Assembly (NCBI RefSeq): GCF_002234675.1 | Contig: NC_019867.2 | Span: 29,625,166-29,689,165, forward strand | Direction of reading: 5' to 3' | DNA length: 64,000 nucleotides | Source: Oryzias latipes | Taxonomy: Eukaryota > Chordata > Actinopteri > Beloniformes > Adrianichthyidae | Shown here: piece after piece, positions 36,566-47,738 of the stretch | Layout: each line of letters opens with the position of its first letter | Numbering within the stretch: position 1 is the stretch's first letter | Notes under the pieces: generated by a model | What the model was told of the DNA's origin: nothing | Database searches by the model: none | What the model saw: the letters and a program-made list of their open reading frames with translations, nothing else | Translations under genes and position numbers: made by a program

Positions 36566-38117
36566 GGTGCAGGTGTCAGCAGAGCCTGAAGGTGGTGCAG
36601 AGGCGGAGCTTCAGGACTCGAAAGGCTGGTCTGGATAGCATCATGAACCTCAGGAGTGCGAGCTCCGTCCGTCACGGTGTGTCTGAACACCCTGGATCCT
36701 GATCCGGTTCTTCAGGACTGTGTTCCTCTGATCAGAGACTTTTCAGTACGACAGCTACCGTTCTGCTATTTCACTTTCTGCTTTTGACGCGTTTGAAACT
36801 AAATTAAATGAAAGTCTACCATAAAAATGAGTCTTATAGAAGACAGACTTGGATTCAGTTCTACTGTTGCTATGGATACATTTGGGGTCTGACACATTAA
36901 TGAACTGCCCCTACTAGTATTTGTTCATCCTGAAACATGTTTGCTTATAATTATATTTATGTAATAAGTGAGATGATGTTTGATCTATTACTTTCACTGA
37001 ATATCTTCTCTCTCTGCATGTTCTCTCTCTGCCTTACGACCTCCTAAAAAATGTTCATTTTCTATTTTTCTTTGAAAACAGTAAACATTTCTGCACATTT
37101 TTTCCAGAAGTCTTTGAGTTTCCCTTAATTGGTCTTTTGTGATGGTGTGTGCGAACACGGACTGGAAGAAGTTCAGACTTTTCTGGCCAGTGTCCCTCTC
37201 TATTACATTAAGGAGTTGCAGCTCCCACTTGTTTTTTAACAAAATCAGCCCTCAGCTGTGGGCGAAGCCCTTGTGCTCCTAACATGGTCCCCACATGAAT
37301 CCCTCCATAAAGCCAACTTAGATGGCCCACCTTTACATTGAGGTTTTAAAGGACCTATACCATGGAGAATCAACTTTTTAAGATTTTAAGTGTATTATAA
37401 TGTTAATTATTCACTATAAACAACACCAAGGTGGTATTTTGATCCATTCACACATTTTTAAATATTCCTCTAAAAACCTGCTCTCTGAGCACCAGCCCCT
37501 CCCAATCTAACAAAATGAGCGGGTCCTCACATTATGATGTAGGTTTGAGAGGAATCACCCCTTCCAGGAAGAGTCTACGCTGGCAGCTCCGCCCCCAGAC
37601 TAAGACACACCCACTTTCTCCACAGAGCTAGCGGTGATTTTCATTTCCATGCGCAATATGCACATCCATCTTTGCAAAAGTTCAGATGTTTGTTTTCATG
37701 GGCGAAACACAATGCTGAGGCAGGCTCCTGGATGACGTCATGAAATGGGCGTAACCAACAAGGAGAGGTGGTGCCTTAGAGATCCAGTCCTCTTACTTTG
37801 AGATTGGAGAATTTTTTCATAAACGTTTTGTTCTTTAGTGTGCCAAAGGTGATTTAAAGCCATATACTGTATATACATGGATACAGTTTACACTGAAAGG
37901 CTTAAAGGATAACACAAGAAGACAGTCGGAGCCTGACTCCACTCTCAGCCCAGGTTTGAAAAATGCAACAAAGGGACGCGGCCTTTTGTACTGGAGCTGC
38001 AGAGCACGATGACATGAAACTTCTGAAATGGTGGGAGACAACACCACACCAGTTGACCAATCTTCAAAATTCATCTTTACTACACCCTTTCAACCACTAG
38101 GGGGCAGCACACTGACG
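36566..38117. other. lox 3' untranslated region and downstream repeats
   Basis: The lox 3' UTR begins at 36566. I see no canonical AATAAA soon after; ATTAAA at about 36804 is a possible signal. 37350-37860 is a compact interspersed repeat (GGACCTATACCATGGAG... CCAGCCCCTCCC... GGATGACGTCATG), class unknown. Confidence 0.45.
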
Positions 38118-38240
38118 GTTTTAGACAATGAATTGTATCACTAGAGGAGACGCAACCGTTTTAGAAGCATGGCCGACGGTGGCGGAGCGCGACGCCATCT
38201 TGGTGAGGTTGACGACGCCCACATGACATTGATTTCTATT
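38118..38240 (+). repeat. Inverted-repeat partner of 45660-45780
   Basis: GTATCACTAGAGGAGAC and GCCATCTTGGTGAGGTTGAC match, in reverse orientation, GTCTCCTCTAGTGATATAAC and GACCTCACCAAGATGGC at 45680-45750. The two copies bracket the whole hAT block. Confidence 0.65.
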
Positions 38241-40331
38241 GATTTTAGATGTGTCTAAGTAGCTTATATATATCAAGGTTATAATATTTTCGGATTTTTT
38301 ATTAGTTTTAGTTTTTATTTCGTTTTGAATTTTTGTTTTTAAATTTATTCAGTTTTAATTAGTTTTTAGAGGCAGCTTTACTAGTTTTTATTAGTTTTTA
38401 TTTTTTGAAATTGCTTCGTTTTAGTTGAGTTTTTATTAGTTTTAGTTTTTTCTTTTTTTTTTTGTAAATTAGGATATTTGTCAGGTGCATGATTCAAAAT
38501 CACCAGAATAAGTATTGTATAATAAAAACTCAATCAAAGATACATTTTGAAACACTTATTATTCAGAGGACACAAGGACAACCATCCTTAAATTAAAATA
38601 CAACAGCCTATAACAGCATTAGGTACAATATTTGAGCAGCACTGCTTCTGATGTTAGATACAGTGTGCTGAGTACAAATCAACATAGCCAACAGACTAAA
38701 GACACATGCAAACGGAAAACAAGAGACCCAGGGAGCTCAATGTAAAAAATCTTGAACAATTCAACAACCTTTGCGTTTTGAATGAACAATTTTAAAATGC
38801 AGCTTTTTAATGTAGTGTGTTTGTGTAAACAGAAATGAGTGAACTTCAGTCAAGCAACAATTTGTTGTTGATCTTGAGGAAAACACGCTGCTCAAGAGAT
38901 GTGGTTGTTCTGTTTCTAAGGCCAGATGACAACATTCCACACACAGAAAAGATGCGCTCCACAAAGGCTTGTGAGGCAGGGGCACTAACAAGGTCCTATG
39001 CCACAGGGGCAAGTTTTGGATAAACACCCATTCTTGACCTCCAGAACTGCAGTGGTGTCTCATTGAAGACAGCGTGTTTGACATCCTCAACATACTTATT
39101 TATTTCAGTCAACAGACTACTGGTCACATCAGGCTGATATGTCAGTGACGCATTTACCTCCATCCTGGATGCAAGAAAGCGATATTTCTGTAGGATAGTC
39201 GGAGGGGATCTTGTTGCTGTTTGACTGGCCATTGCAGTGGCAACATCATCCTGAGAAGCAGTAGGGTTATTCTGAGCAGTAGCCAGTTTTTGCACAAAAG
39301 ACTGAGCTGCCCTCTCTAGTGGCATTGTGTCTGATGTTTGAAGAACCAGTGAAACGCTTGGATCCATTAGGCAGGCTGCTGCCGGTGAAGCATCAAACTG
39401 AGGGGAAAAAGGACTAAGAATGGAAGAAAAACGTTCTCGCAAAGACTTCAGCAGCACTTGTACTAACTGCTTTCCAGCAGTAGTGGTCATCAGGTGTGCC
39501 TCGAGGTTGAGCAGACATGGCACTACTTGTGAGAGTGACTGGCTGTCATTCTGAAGTTGGTCTGTGTGAATGGCAAAGGGCTCAAGTAGCTTGACCAATT
39601 TCTCAAGCTTAGTCCAGTCGCTTGTGAGAAGGTGGTCCATGCTCAACTCCTCAAGTACTTGGTTTAGTTCAGCTCTAATCTCCAGCAGTCTTCTCAGGAT
39701 ATCAAACACGCTGTTCCAGCGTGTGCTACAATCCCGGACCAGAGTTTTGCCACACTTTTTGATTAATGCTTCATTTGCCACTGATGATTTCCTCACAGCA
39801 CTTACAAGGTGTCTTGCTTTTGTTATGAGTGAATCAGCATTTGGGTGCTTCATGGCATCTTTCAATGCGAGTTGAAGGGTGTGGGCAAAGCATGGCATCC
39901 TCTGGAACCTGTTCTCCCCATCATCTGGCAGGTCAAGTTCTTTGCAAAGAAGGATGAGAAAACAAATGATTAGTTAACGTAAGCATAAATTGTAAAATGT
40001 ACAAATAGTACAATGTATAGCACAGAAGTGTAGTACAATGGACGGTCATTTTCCAAATCACAGTGATTACTAGGGCTGCACAAGTAATCTTAAAACAAGA
40101 TTGCAATTACAAGTAAAACTGTCCCTTTGTGCTTATATCTGTGAATTCGGCAGTTTTTAAGCACTAAAATAATTGGTAAATCAGCCTAATATTGATACAT
40201 TTGTTAATTATTTTGGATTTTATTTTACCAACAACAATTCACATAATTATTTGTTATTTACTTTATATAATTTAGTTTTGGATGTTGATAATGTATCATA
40301 AAGCTTCACAAAAAGTTATAAAACATTTCAA

Positions 40332-40335
<4 letters not shown>

Positions 40336-40418
<83 letters not shown>
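40336..40418. repeat. (TA)n microsatellite
   Basis: About 80 bp of perfect TA units inside the predicted hAT 1 intron. Confidence 0.95.
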
Positions 40419-40421
<3 letters not shown>

Positions 40422-41009
40422 ACGTAATTTCAATTTCGTAAAAGCTGACTTTGATAATATGCCTCAGCAAATGCATAACTGTTGCTAATAAGCATATATT
40501 TTATGTTTTTAAAGTTTTTTTTATTTTAATATTTAACCCATTTTTTTAAGAATACATTTTATTTTATGCAACACTTAAACTGCTGACCTATATTGTTCTA
40601 AAAATTAAAACTCACCAAGCTCTTCACAATCCTGGTCCTCCATGCCTGACTCTTCGGAATCTGACTGGAGCCACAATGTGTCCTGGTTGTCTCCAGCACA
40701 TCCTGGACCTGGTTGAGGCTGTGAACCACCAGCTGACCCCTACCTTTGCTCGTGGGTTCTATCCCCAAGTAGACGCACAGCCTGAACAATATTGGAGCCG
40801 TTATCCGTCACAATAAGCAGCACTTTGTCTTCTCTAATTCCCCATTCATCTAACGTCTGATCAAGGCAGAGGACAATAGCCTCCCCGATGTGTGGATGCT
40901 CTATTCCGGGCATCGTCAAATGGCGGACCGCGGTCCGAGTCCGGACCGAGTGACGAGTCTGCCCAGACCCGTTAAAACTTTTGATATTAATAAAAATATA
41001 AATCACCGG

Positions 41010-41236
41010 GAGCCGGTTTAGCTCGTGCTGGTTTGCGGTGCCTTCCGTCCGTGAAACCAGGGTTCGACTCCGGGCTGCTCCCTGTTCCCTTCTCTACTTC
41101 TGTGCCAGTCCCAAGCCCGGTTGCTTTGAGAGGGTTGCGTCAGGAAGGGCATCCGGTGTAAAACATTGCCAAGTTTACCGTGCGACTCGTTCGCTGTGGC
41201 GACCCCTGATGGGAAAAGCCGAAAGGGAAACAACAC
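41010..41236 (+). mobile_element. tRNA-derived SINE (first family) inside hAT 2
   Basis: A box TTTAGCTCGTGCTGG at about 41017 and B box GGTTCGACTCC at 41061-41071, then GCCAGTCCCAAGCCCGG, GGGTTGCGTCAGGAAGGGC and the tail GCTGTGGCGACCCCTGATGGG. This is the most complete copy of the family in the window. Confidence 0.88.
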
Positions 41237-42367
41237 AATCTGAAGCATGTAGTGTCAGTCACCACAGATGGTGCACCTGCCATGGTTGGGAGAGAGAAGG
41301 GGGCTGTTGCGCGGATGAAACAAGACAACCCTGATCTCATAGCCTACCACTGTATCATACATCAGACTGTTCTCTGTGCCATTCTGTCTGAAGAATTTGC
41401 TGAAGTAATGAATACCATGATGAAACTTATAAACTTCCTGAGGGCATCCTCATCCCATCAGCATCGACTGCTGAGAGAATTTTTGAAGGAAATGGATGCA
41501 GATGCGAATGACCTACTACTCCACAACAACGTGAGATGGCTGAGTAAAGGCAATGCACTGGAACGCTTCTGGTCCATCCGAAAGGAAATAGCTGCTTTCT
41601 TACAGCAGCTCAAGAGTCAAAAGGGAACACAGTTTGCAAACTTTTTGCAAGATCAGCACAAGATGGATGTGGTGGCTTTTTTGTTGGACATCACAGGACA
41701 CCTTAATGAGCTCAATTTAAAGCTGCAGGGTCAGAAAAATTCTATCTGCGATTTGATGAAAACTGTCCGCTCATTCCAGATTAAGCTGGACATTTTCAGA
41801 GAAGATCTCCAAGCAGATTGTGAGCATTTCCCACAAATGCGTGAACAAATTCAGGGTGAGAGAGACATTTCCCCTTATGTCGGCTTCATAGACAAGCTGA
41901 TTGGAAACTTCTGTCAACGATTTGACTGCTTCAACCTTGGACACGAGCTCTTCCTGCTAATTGAGAATCCATTCCTTATCAGAGAAATCAGAGGATTTTC
42001 AAAGGAGGTGACACAGACCTTCAAGTGGGCACATCCTGGATCTTTACAGTTAGAGCTCACTGATTTGCAAGCAGATGTTGCTCTAAGGAGGCATTTTGAA
42101 ACAACTGACTCTACTACTTTCTGGTTACAGATTGTGCCAGAAACGATGTTCCCTGGTCTAACCAAAGTAGCACTACACACCTTGACCATGTTTGGATCAA
42201 CTTACAGCTGTGAGACAGCTTTCTCGTCAATGAATATTATTAAAACAAAGTACCGTTCTAGGCTCACCAATGAGCATCTCCACATGAGCATGAGACTTGC
42301 ACTAACCCCATTTAAGCCAAGATTCAAACTGCTGGCAGGACAGTTACATGCCCATTTCTCTCACTAG
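41210..42367 (+). pseudogene. hAT transposase C-terminal part (GTF2IRD2/EPM2AIP1-like)
   Basis: An open frame runs from just after a TGA in the SINE tail to TAG at 42365. The first in-frame ATG falls after VTTDGAPA. Motifs: catalytic-type TTDGAPAMVG, the C-x2-H of YHCIIHQ, NNVRWLSKGNALERFW, and the C-terminal hAT dimerization region STYSCETAFSSMN, then YRSRLTNEHL. This is the C-terminal two thirds of a Charlie-type hAT transposase. The N-terminal zinc finger and first catalytic aspartate region are gone, replaced by the SINE junction. AATAAA at 42807-42812 may be its poly(A) signal. The frame is free of stops, so decay is recent, but the protein cannot be complete. Confidence 0.82.
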
Positions 42368-44009
42368 GAAAGAAAGATTGAAAGGGAGTAAGGAAAGGTT
42401 GAAAGGAGAGATGAAAAAGGGAGCTGCTCAAAGTTCTGCACTTTTATTATTCAGTAAATTCTGCCCTGTTCTATTTTACTTGAAAAGTTTCCTGTGTTAT
42501 TTTATTTAAAATGTAGTTCATTTTTTAAAAAGGTGGCAGTTCAAATGTCTTGTTTATTTTTTTCTTGAAGATTAAAAGCACTTTTATTTTATTCAAAATA
42601 TTCTGAATGTTTTACATTTCTTGAAATAGGCCCTAAGTTCAGGCTGCTCAAAGCTGTGTTTGCACTTTTTATTTATGTTATTCAGAATAATTTCAGTGTC
42701 TGTTAATTGACATGTAGTAAAGAGAACTACAGTATTGTTTTCCATACAAGTTCAGACTTTTCGGTATGTTAAAAGCATATTACTTTGAAAACACTTGAAA
42801 TGTAACAATAAATTGTGTAGAAATGTATGTGCGTTATTGATTTTATTAACATGAGGGTACATTATGTTAAGTGAAAACATAAGATCCGGACCTTTGCTGG
42901 GAAAGATTTTTAGTAACTGGACCTTTTTGAATTTTAATTGAATACCCCTGCTCTATTCGGTGTAAGTTTAGCAAAGCATGGTGATTTTGGCCTCCGGGCG
43001 GATAGTAAAAACAAGCAGACACACCCATAAAAGATGCTGTTAATCCTCTCTTGCTCCAACAATCTACACATATGGTCACCATCCTCGCCTTTTTTATGAT
43101 ATCTTTCAATTTCTGCTTAGCCTTATCCATTTTAGCTCCGATTAGATTATTGACTCTTGCAGCTCCAGGTGTTTTGAATTTTGGTTCGAGTGAAGTGCAG
43201 AACTTCTTGAAGGCATTTGACTCACACAGTCGTGTAGACATTCCAGTCTCAATAAACACGTTGATCAAAGCATCTTCTCGTTTTTGACGTTCATGCGTAT
43301 TTACTAGCCAGCAGCTATTTGGTCGGCGGTAAAAACAGTCCATTATGGATGCCGTATTAGGTTCCTTTCCCGTGTTAACGTTACCTGCTCTCGCTTCTTT
43401 TTCGGGGAGGGCGGGCGACAGGCTAGCTTGTCTAGGTACTGTTGATTTGCATTTTTGTGTGCGCTTTTTAAATGTACTGTTAGATTCATAGGGTTTTTCC
43501 CTTTGAGGAGCGTTCCACAAATGTTGTCTCCTGCTTCGACTACAAGGCACTTACTTTTGTTTTCGACGCTGTTATATTCAATAAAGTCCCAAATAGGACT
43601 CTCCCGATTTCTCCCAACTTTTAATGCAGCCATCACGCTCATGTAAATGTCAATGACCACGCTAGCCGGCAGTGTCTGACAGACATCATGTGACGTCACA
43701 GACAACGTGATGCCGTAGGGGTCAAATACACAGTAAAACTAGCAGCGTGAAGTAAATATATTTTATTTCAACCCCAAAGGCTTATGTATTAACAAAGACG
43801 AAAACAAAGGATTTTTTGGGGTTAATATTAGTTAGTTTCAGTTCGTTTTAAAAACACAACAAACAGTTTTAGTTAGTTTTCGTTTTTTTTAAAACTCTCG
43901 TTTTTATTTTTATTTCAGTTAACGAAAATGTTTTTTCAGTTCTAGTTTTAGTTTTTTCGTTCGTTTTCGTTAACTATAATAACCTTGATATATATTTATA
44001 CATATATGT

Positions 44010-44015
44010 AAATAT

Positions 44016-44092
<77 letters not shown>
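44010..44092. repeat. (TA)n microsatellite next to hAT 1
   Basis: A TA/CATA tract following the right target duplication. It makes the exact hAT boundary harder to prove. Confidence 0.9.
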
Positions 44093-44095
<3 letters not shown>

Positions 44096-44295
44096 TCATT
44101 TGTTGTTGTTGTTAAAGAAGAGAAACAGTCAGCCTTAAAAGCTCAAACTTTAATGAAAATGCATTGTTGCAGGACTTCTTACAAATAAAAAAAATTATTA
44201 CAAAGAATTTTAAAAAAATAATTTGTAAACATTTAGAAGTTTTAGACCTCTTTGACATGTAATTTAAATTATTTAGTAAAACCCAACAATAAGTC

Positions 44296-44430
44296 AATAA
44301 TAATAATAATAACAATAATAATAATAATAAATCAATAGTAAGTCAATACAAACAATAAATAATAACAAAACATAAATAATAAGTCAATAAAAAATAAGCA
44401 TATTAATAATAATAATAATAAAATAAATAT
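44296..44430. repeat. (AAT)n-rich simple repeat
   Basis: Imperfect AAT/AATAAC units over about 130 bp. Confidence 0.85.
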
Positions 44431-45470
44431 TCAAAAGAAGTCCAAAATTGAACAATAGATTTACCCTAAAAAAAACAACAACAACAAAGAAAAACAATAG
44501 ATTTATACCGATCCATGCGAGTGATCAATTTGTGTAACACAGATGCTTTGGTGTCGGGTTTCAAGCAAACAGTCTGGCCTCTTATCTAAATCTGTTTCCA
44601 CAAATGTTTTGAACAGTCAGACTGTATTTCTAATTGGTACCACAGTGATCCATCTGGGTTTGCTCTTTTTATTGCTAAGATCCACTTTTTCCTTAAGTCT
44701 GAATCCATTGGAAACCTGCAAGAAAAGTTCAGTCTCTGAATCAGAAATGTATATATCTATATTACTATAATAGCCTAGTATGCTGTATACAGGTTTAGCA
44801 AAATAAAATGTACATTTATGTTGACAGCATGTTGATAATAGCCCTGCAGCATCATGCATGTCAACATGTGTATGATTAATGAAGCCCCTGCAGCATTAAA
44901 AGAAAAAAATTATAGTACTTTTTTTTATTTTTTAACTTGTCCTGTCCAACAGCTGGGCAGACAGATGAGAGCTGAGGGCCTCTTGTGTTGGACATATTTT
45001 ATTTTAACAAGAGGGGTTATTAATCTTCAGACAAACCAGAGGTATGTCTGAATAAACCCCTTTTGTAATTGAGGCCAAACTTTATTCATTTCAATCATGT
45101 TTGAAAATCTTTGGTGTTGGACCGGACGGAAAAGGAAAGGAGAGAAGAAGAGAGAGGGATGTTAGAGGGGGGGGGGGGGGTGATAGTGTGTGTGTGTGTG
45201 TGGGGGGGGGGGGGGTAAGACCATGAAGCAGCATAGAGCAGACAGGTTTACTGGTTGTTTATCATTACGGTAAGGTTCAAATGTAGTACAAAAAGGGCGG
45301 GGCCTGTCCACACACACACTGAGATGTTATCAACACGCCTGCTAGCTGCAAAAATGTCAAAAATTATAGTACTTACCTGTGAAATGATATACCTTCCTCC
45401 TTCATGGACTCAGTTCTCTGATTTTTGGCAGTTGAAACCCGCACAATGAACTGGTATTATGCAAAAAATG
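44431..45470. other. Gene-free stretch with G-rich runs
   Basis: No supported exon. 45165-45215 holds two runs of 11-12 G separated by (GT)n, able in principle to form G-quadruplexes on the plus strand. Confidence 0.5.
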
Positions 45471-45480
45471 TGTTCACATG

Positions 45481-45652
45481 TGTTGTGTATTCAATTGCTC
45501 CACCACAACACTAGAGGGCGCGTTGTATGACTGACTGAGTTCTGTATGTTACGTTGTGAAGAGGAAGCATTAAAGAATATAGCGGGAAAGCATTCTGAGT
45601 CACGTCCTGATTTCTGTGGAAATCTGAGGATTACTTCTACAAGAATACAACA
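45481..45652 (+). mobile_element. Short solo LTR (172 bp)
   Basis: Begins TGTTGTGTATTC and ends GAATACAACA (inverted termini TGTTGT...ACAACA). It is flanked by a perfect 5-bp duplication ACATG (45476-45480 and 45653-45657). CATTAAAG near 45569 could be the poly(A) signal. No internal retroelement sequence adjoins it, so it is a solo LTR; family not identified. Confidence 0.6.
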
Positions 45653-45659
45653 ACATGCA

Positions 45660-45780
45660 TGCACTGCAGCAGTAACTTGACCTCACCAAGATGGCGGTGC
45701 TCTCCTCCCATGAGGAACCACGTGCTGTCTCCTCTAGTGATATAACTCATTGGTTTTAGACACTATGATTTCAGGAATTA
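45660..45780 (-). repeat. Inverted-repeat partner of 38118-38240
   Basis: See 38118-38240: GTCTCCTCTAGTGATATAAC and CCTCACCAAGATGGCGG in the opposite orientation. Confidence 0.65.
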
Positions 45781-46703
45781 AACAAGTTTATTTTAAATGG
45801 TTCAAAATTTGGCAGAAACCAACAGTCAGAACCTTTAAAGCCCCATTCATACAAGTCAACAGCCAGGAAAAGTTGATTTACTGTTTAGTTACTTGTTAAG
45901 AAAAGCATGATAACTCTGACCCTTTATAGCAGCACCAATTAGCCATGACGAAACCCCCTTCAGTGATGGTGGAGTCTGTACCCTGCTGGGGTGCCTCCAT
46001 TTCTAAAAAAATGTGGCCAGTGTTCTGGGGCTTTATATGAAGTTGTTCAGAAACAAAAAAGAGTGGGAGGTGAAGTCAGGAGAGACAAAGGTAAAAACCT
46101 TCGAGCTTCAACATTTCAAAAAAGTTACAAAATGCTTTTAAAACAAAAAGAAAAAAAGAGGCTTTTATACCAAGTTCAGAGATTTTTTTGTCCAGAAGGG
46201 GAAGTGTATGGACTTCATCTACAAGTAAATGTAAAAATATGTGTGTGGTGTATAAATTACTTATTACTTATTACATAAATTAGCAGCTTTCATGATGTCA
46301 TGAAGGTTTTTTATTTGCAGGTAGCTGGGTGGAGTTAAAAAAAAACCTCACTTTTTCCCCAGGAGCAAACTTATTGTTTTCATATATGTTAGGGTTTAAT
46401 GACATCATGTTGAAATGATTCAAATCAAAATGTTGAATTTTGTCTTCGTTACTTTCATTTTTTTATGTAAATCAGGTCAGTTAATTTGGTTAAAGTTGCA
46501 CTGTCTCCCCTGAGCCTTCACTGAGAGAGGAAGACCTTCGTAGTCTTTTTAAAGACTGAAATTCTTCTCTTCTCAGTGTTAAAGCTTTTTGAAAACCATG
46601 TTTCAAAATCAGGGCAGTTTTCTTAGGAAAGTCGCTTTACTTGGAAGCAAACATCAAAATCCTCCATTTCACAGTGACCCACTAAAAGTCATTGTTCAAT
46701 TTC

Positions 46704-47738
46704 ATGATGATGCCAAACTCAAGCAAAGATGGGAAAAAAAGGAAAATCTCTGAGTATGACAAAGAATCTGTAACAACGACAAAGAAAAGAAGGGACCTTG
46801 AGTTTCCTTCCCTAAAGGATGAATCTGCATTCTATATTCCTGATCATAACAGAAAGAGAAAAGCAAGCTATCTGGAACAACCGCTGGACAAAAGATTCAG
46901 AGGAAACCCAGCTGAAGAAGACAACCCAAAGCTTAGATTTGAGGCTAAATATGTAGAACTGCATCCACTCGGTGAAGGAGGTTGTGGATCTGTGTTTGCT
47001 GGCTATCGCAAATCAGATCATTTGGACGTTGCCATCAAACACGTCCCCAATAAATACCAGTACTGCAAACACGTGGATGAAGAGGGAAGAGAGATATCTG
47101 GGGAAGTGGCTGTGATGCTGAAACTCAGGAGCGGAACATCACACTCCGCTGGCAGCAGAGCACCAATCGCCTTGCTAGACTGGTATGTGCTGCCACATGA
47201 GCTGATCCTGGTTTTGGAGAGACCAATGCCAGCCGTGGATCTTCAGACTTACGTTGAAGAGTGTAGAGATACATTTGGAGAAAAAGAAGCCAAGATGATC
47301 TTAAAACAACTAGTAAAAGCAGCCATTTCCCTTCAGGACAAAAAGATTTTCCACAGAGACATCAAAGTGGAAAACATCTTGATAGACATGAGTTCAGGCG
47401 CCCCACAAGTCCGTTTAATTGACTTTGGAGTCAGCTGCTTCACAGAGTCACATTCAGAATACACCACCTTTTATGGCACAGAGATTCACGCCCCTCCAGA
47501 ATGGTGGTATGAACACACGTACAGCGCTAGACCCACAACAGTGTGGCAGCTGGGAATTGTCCTGTTTGAATGCCTCCACAACAAAAACTTCAGTTCAACT
47601 AAACTCATGGAGAAAAAGCTCCAACTCAGGCAAAACCTTTCCAAAGACTGCAAAGACTTTATGAAGCAATGCTTCATCCAAAACCCAAGAAGGCGCCCCA
47701 GTCTGGAACAGATTCTGCTTCACCCTTGGCTCAAGTAA
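46704..47738 (+). CDS. PIM-like serine/threonine kinase, single exon
   Basis: 344 residues from the first in-frame ATG (three ATGs in a row; I take the first). Residues 1-75 are basic and charged (KKRKIS, KKRRDLE, RKRKASY), with likely nuclear localisation signals. The kinase domain spans about 83-344. It has glycine loop LGEGGCGSV at 89-97, VAIK lysine K112, catalytic HRDIKVEN at 217-224 and DFG at 240-242. The hinge ERP at 172-174 and TTVWQLGI are diagnostic for the PIM family. All catalytic residues are present. There is no intron, whereas canonical pim1-3 have several; intronless PIM-related kinases are expanded in teleosts, often near immune genes. AATAAA at about 47993 could end the transcript. 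An 11-bp repeat of the stop region follows a T run (47728-47764). The biological substrate is unknown. Confidence 0.85.
   Translation: MMMPNSSKDGKKRKISEYDKESVTTTKKRRDLEFPSLKDESAFYIPDHNRKRKASYLEQPLDKRFRGNPAEEDNPKLRFEAKYVELHPLGEGGCGSVFAGYRKSDHLDVAIKHVPNKYQYCKHVDEEGREISGEVAVMLKLRSGTSHSAGSRAPIALLDWYVLPHELILVLERPMPAVDLQTYVEECRDTFGEKEAKMILKQLVKAAISLQDKKIFHRDIKVENILIDMSSGAPQVRLIDFGVSCFTESHSEYTTFYGTEIHAPPEWWYEHTYSARPTTVWQLGIVLFECLHNKNFSSTKLMEKKLQLRQNLSKDCKDFMKQCFIQNPRRRPSLEQILLHPWLK

Larger units (their letters stand above)
40907..42950 (+). mobile_element. hAT transposon 2 (Charlie-like), inserted into hAT 1
   Basis: It is flanked by a perfect 8-bp duplication CTCTATTC (40899-40906 and 42951-42958). 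The right end reads CAGGGGTATTCAATT on the reverse strand; the left end CGGGCATCGTCAAAT is a looser match. Length 2,044 bp; insert plus one duplication is 2,052, divisible by three, so the disrupted hAT 1 frame continues in register on both sides. It contains a transposase ORF and a SINE. Confidence 0.85.
38846..43642 (-). pseudogene. hAT transposase, broken (BED finger to dimerization domain)
   Basis: Pieces on the minus strand: 43642-about 43390 has an ATG, WDF and a BED zinc finger (C-x-C then H-x5-H in HLKSAHK). After a frameshift near 43390, 43390-42959 has DCFYRRPNSCW and the RNase H-like start ICVDCWSKRG. The frame is then cut by hAT 2 (40907-42950) and resumes at 40898-about 40620 with IVTDNGSN. 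A probable intron lies at about 39945-40615 (GTGAG donor, CAAAG acceptor). The last piece, 39940-38846, has FAHTLQLALKD, RWNS and the C-terminal dimerization motif SQAFVERIFSVCG. A TAG at 38996-38998 interrupts this last part before the dimerization motif. Related to ZBED1/ZBED4-type transposases. Not functional here: frameshift, insertion and nonsense codon. Confidence 0.8.
38274..43987 (-). mobile_element. hAT transposon 1 (ZBED-like), nested host of hAT 2
   Basis: Ends are CAAGGTTATAATA (left) and, on the reverse strand, CAAGGTTATTATA (right): a 5,714-bp interval flanked by 8-bp ATATATAT on both sides (38266-38273, 43988-43995), the target size of hAT elements. The flank is low-complexity, so the duplication alone is weak, but TIRs and coding content agree. 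T-rich subterminal runs (TTAGTTTTTATT...) occur at both ends. It contains an inactive transposase gene and a second hAT element. Confidence 0.82.

Noticed and set aside
41010..41071. tRNA gene
   Set aside because: A and B boxes are present but there is no complete cloverleaf, and the sequence continues into a SINE body; the same applies to 35620-35681 and 33992-34001.
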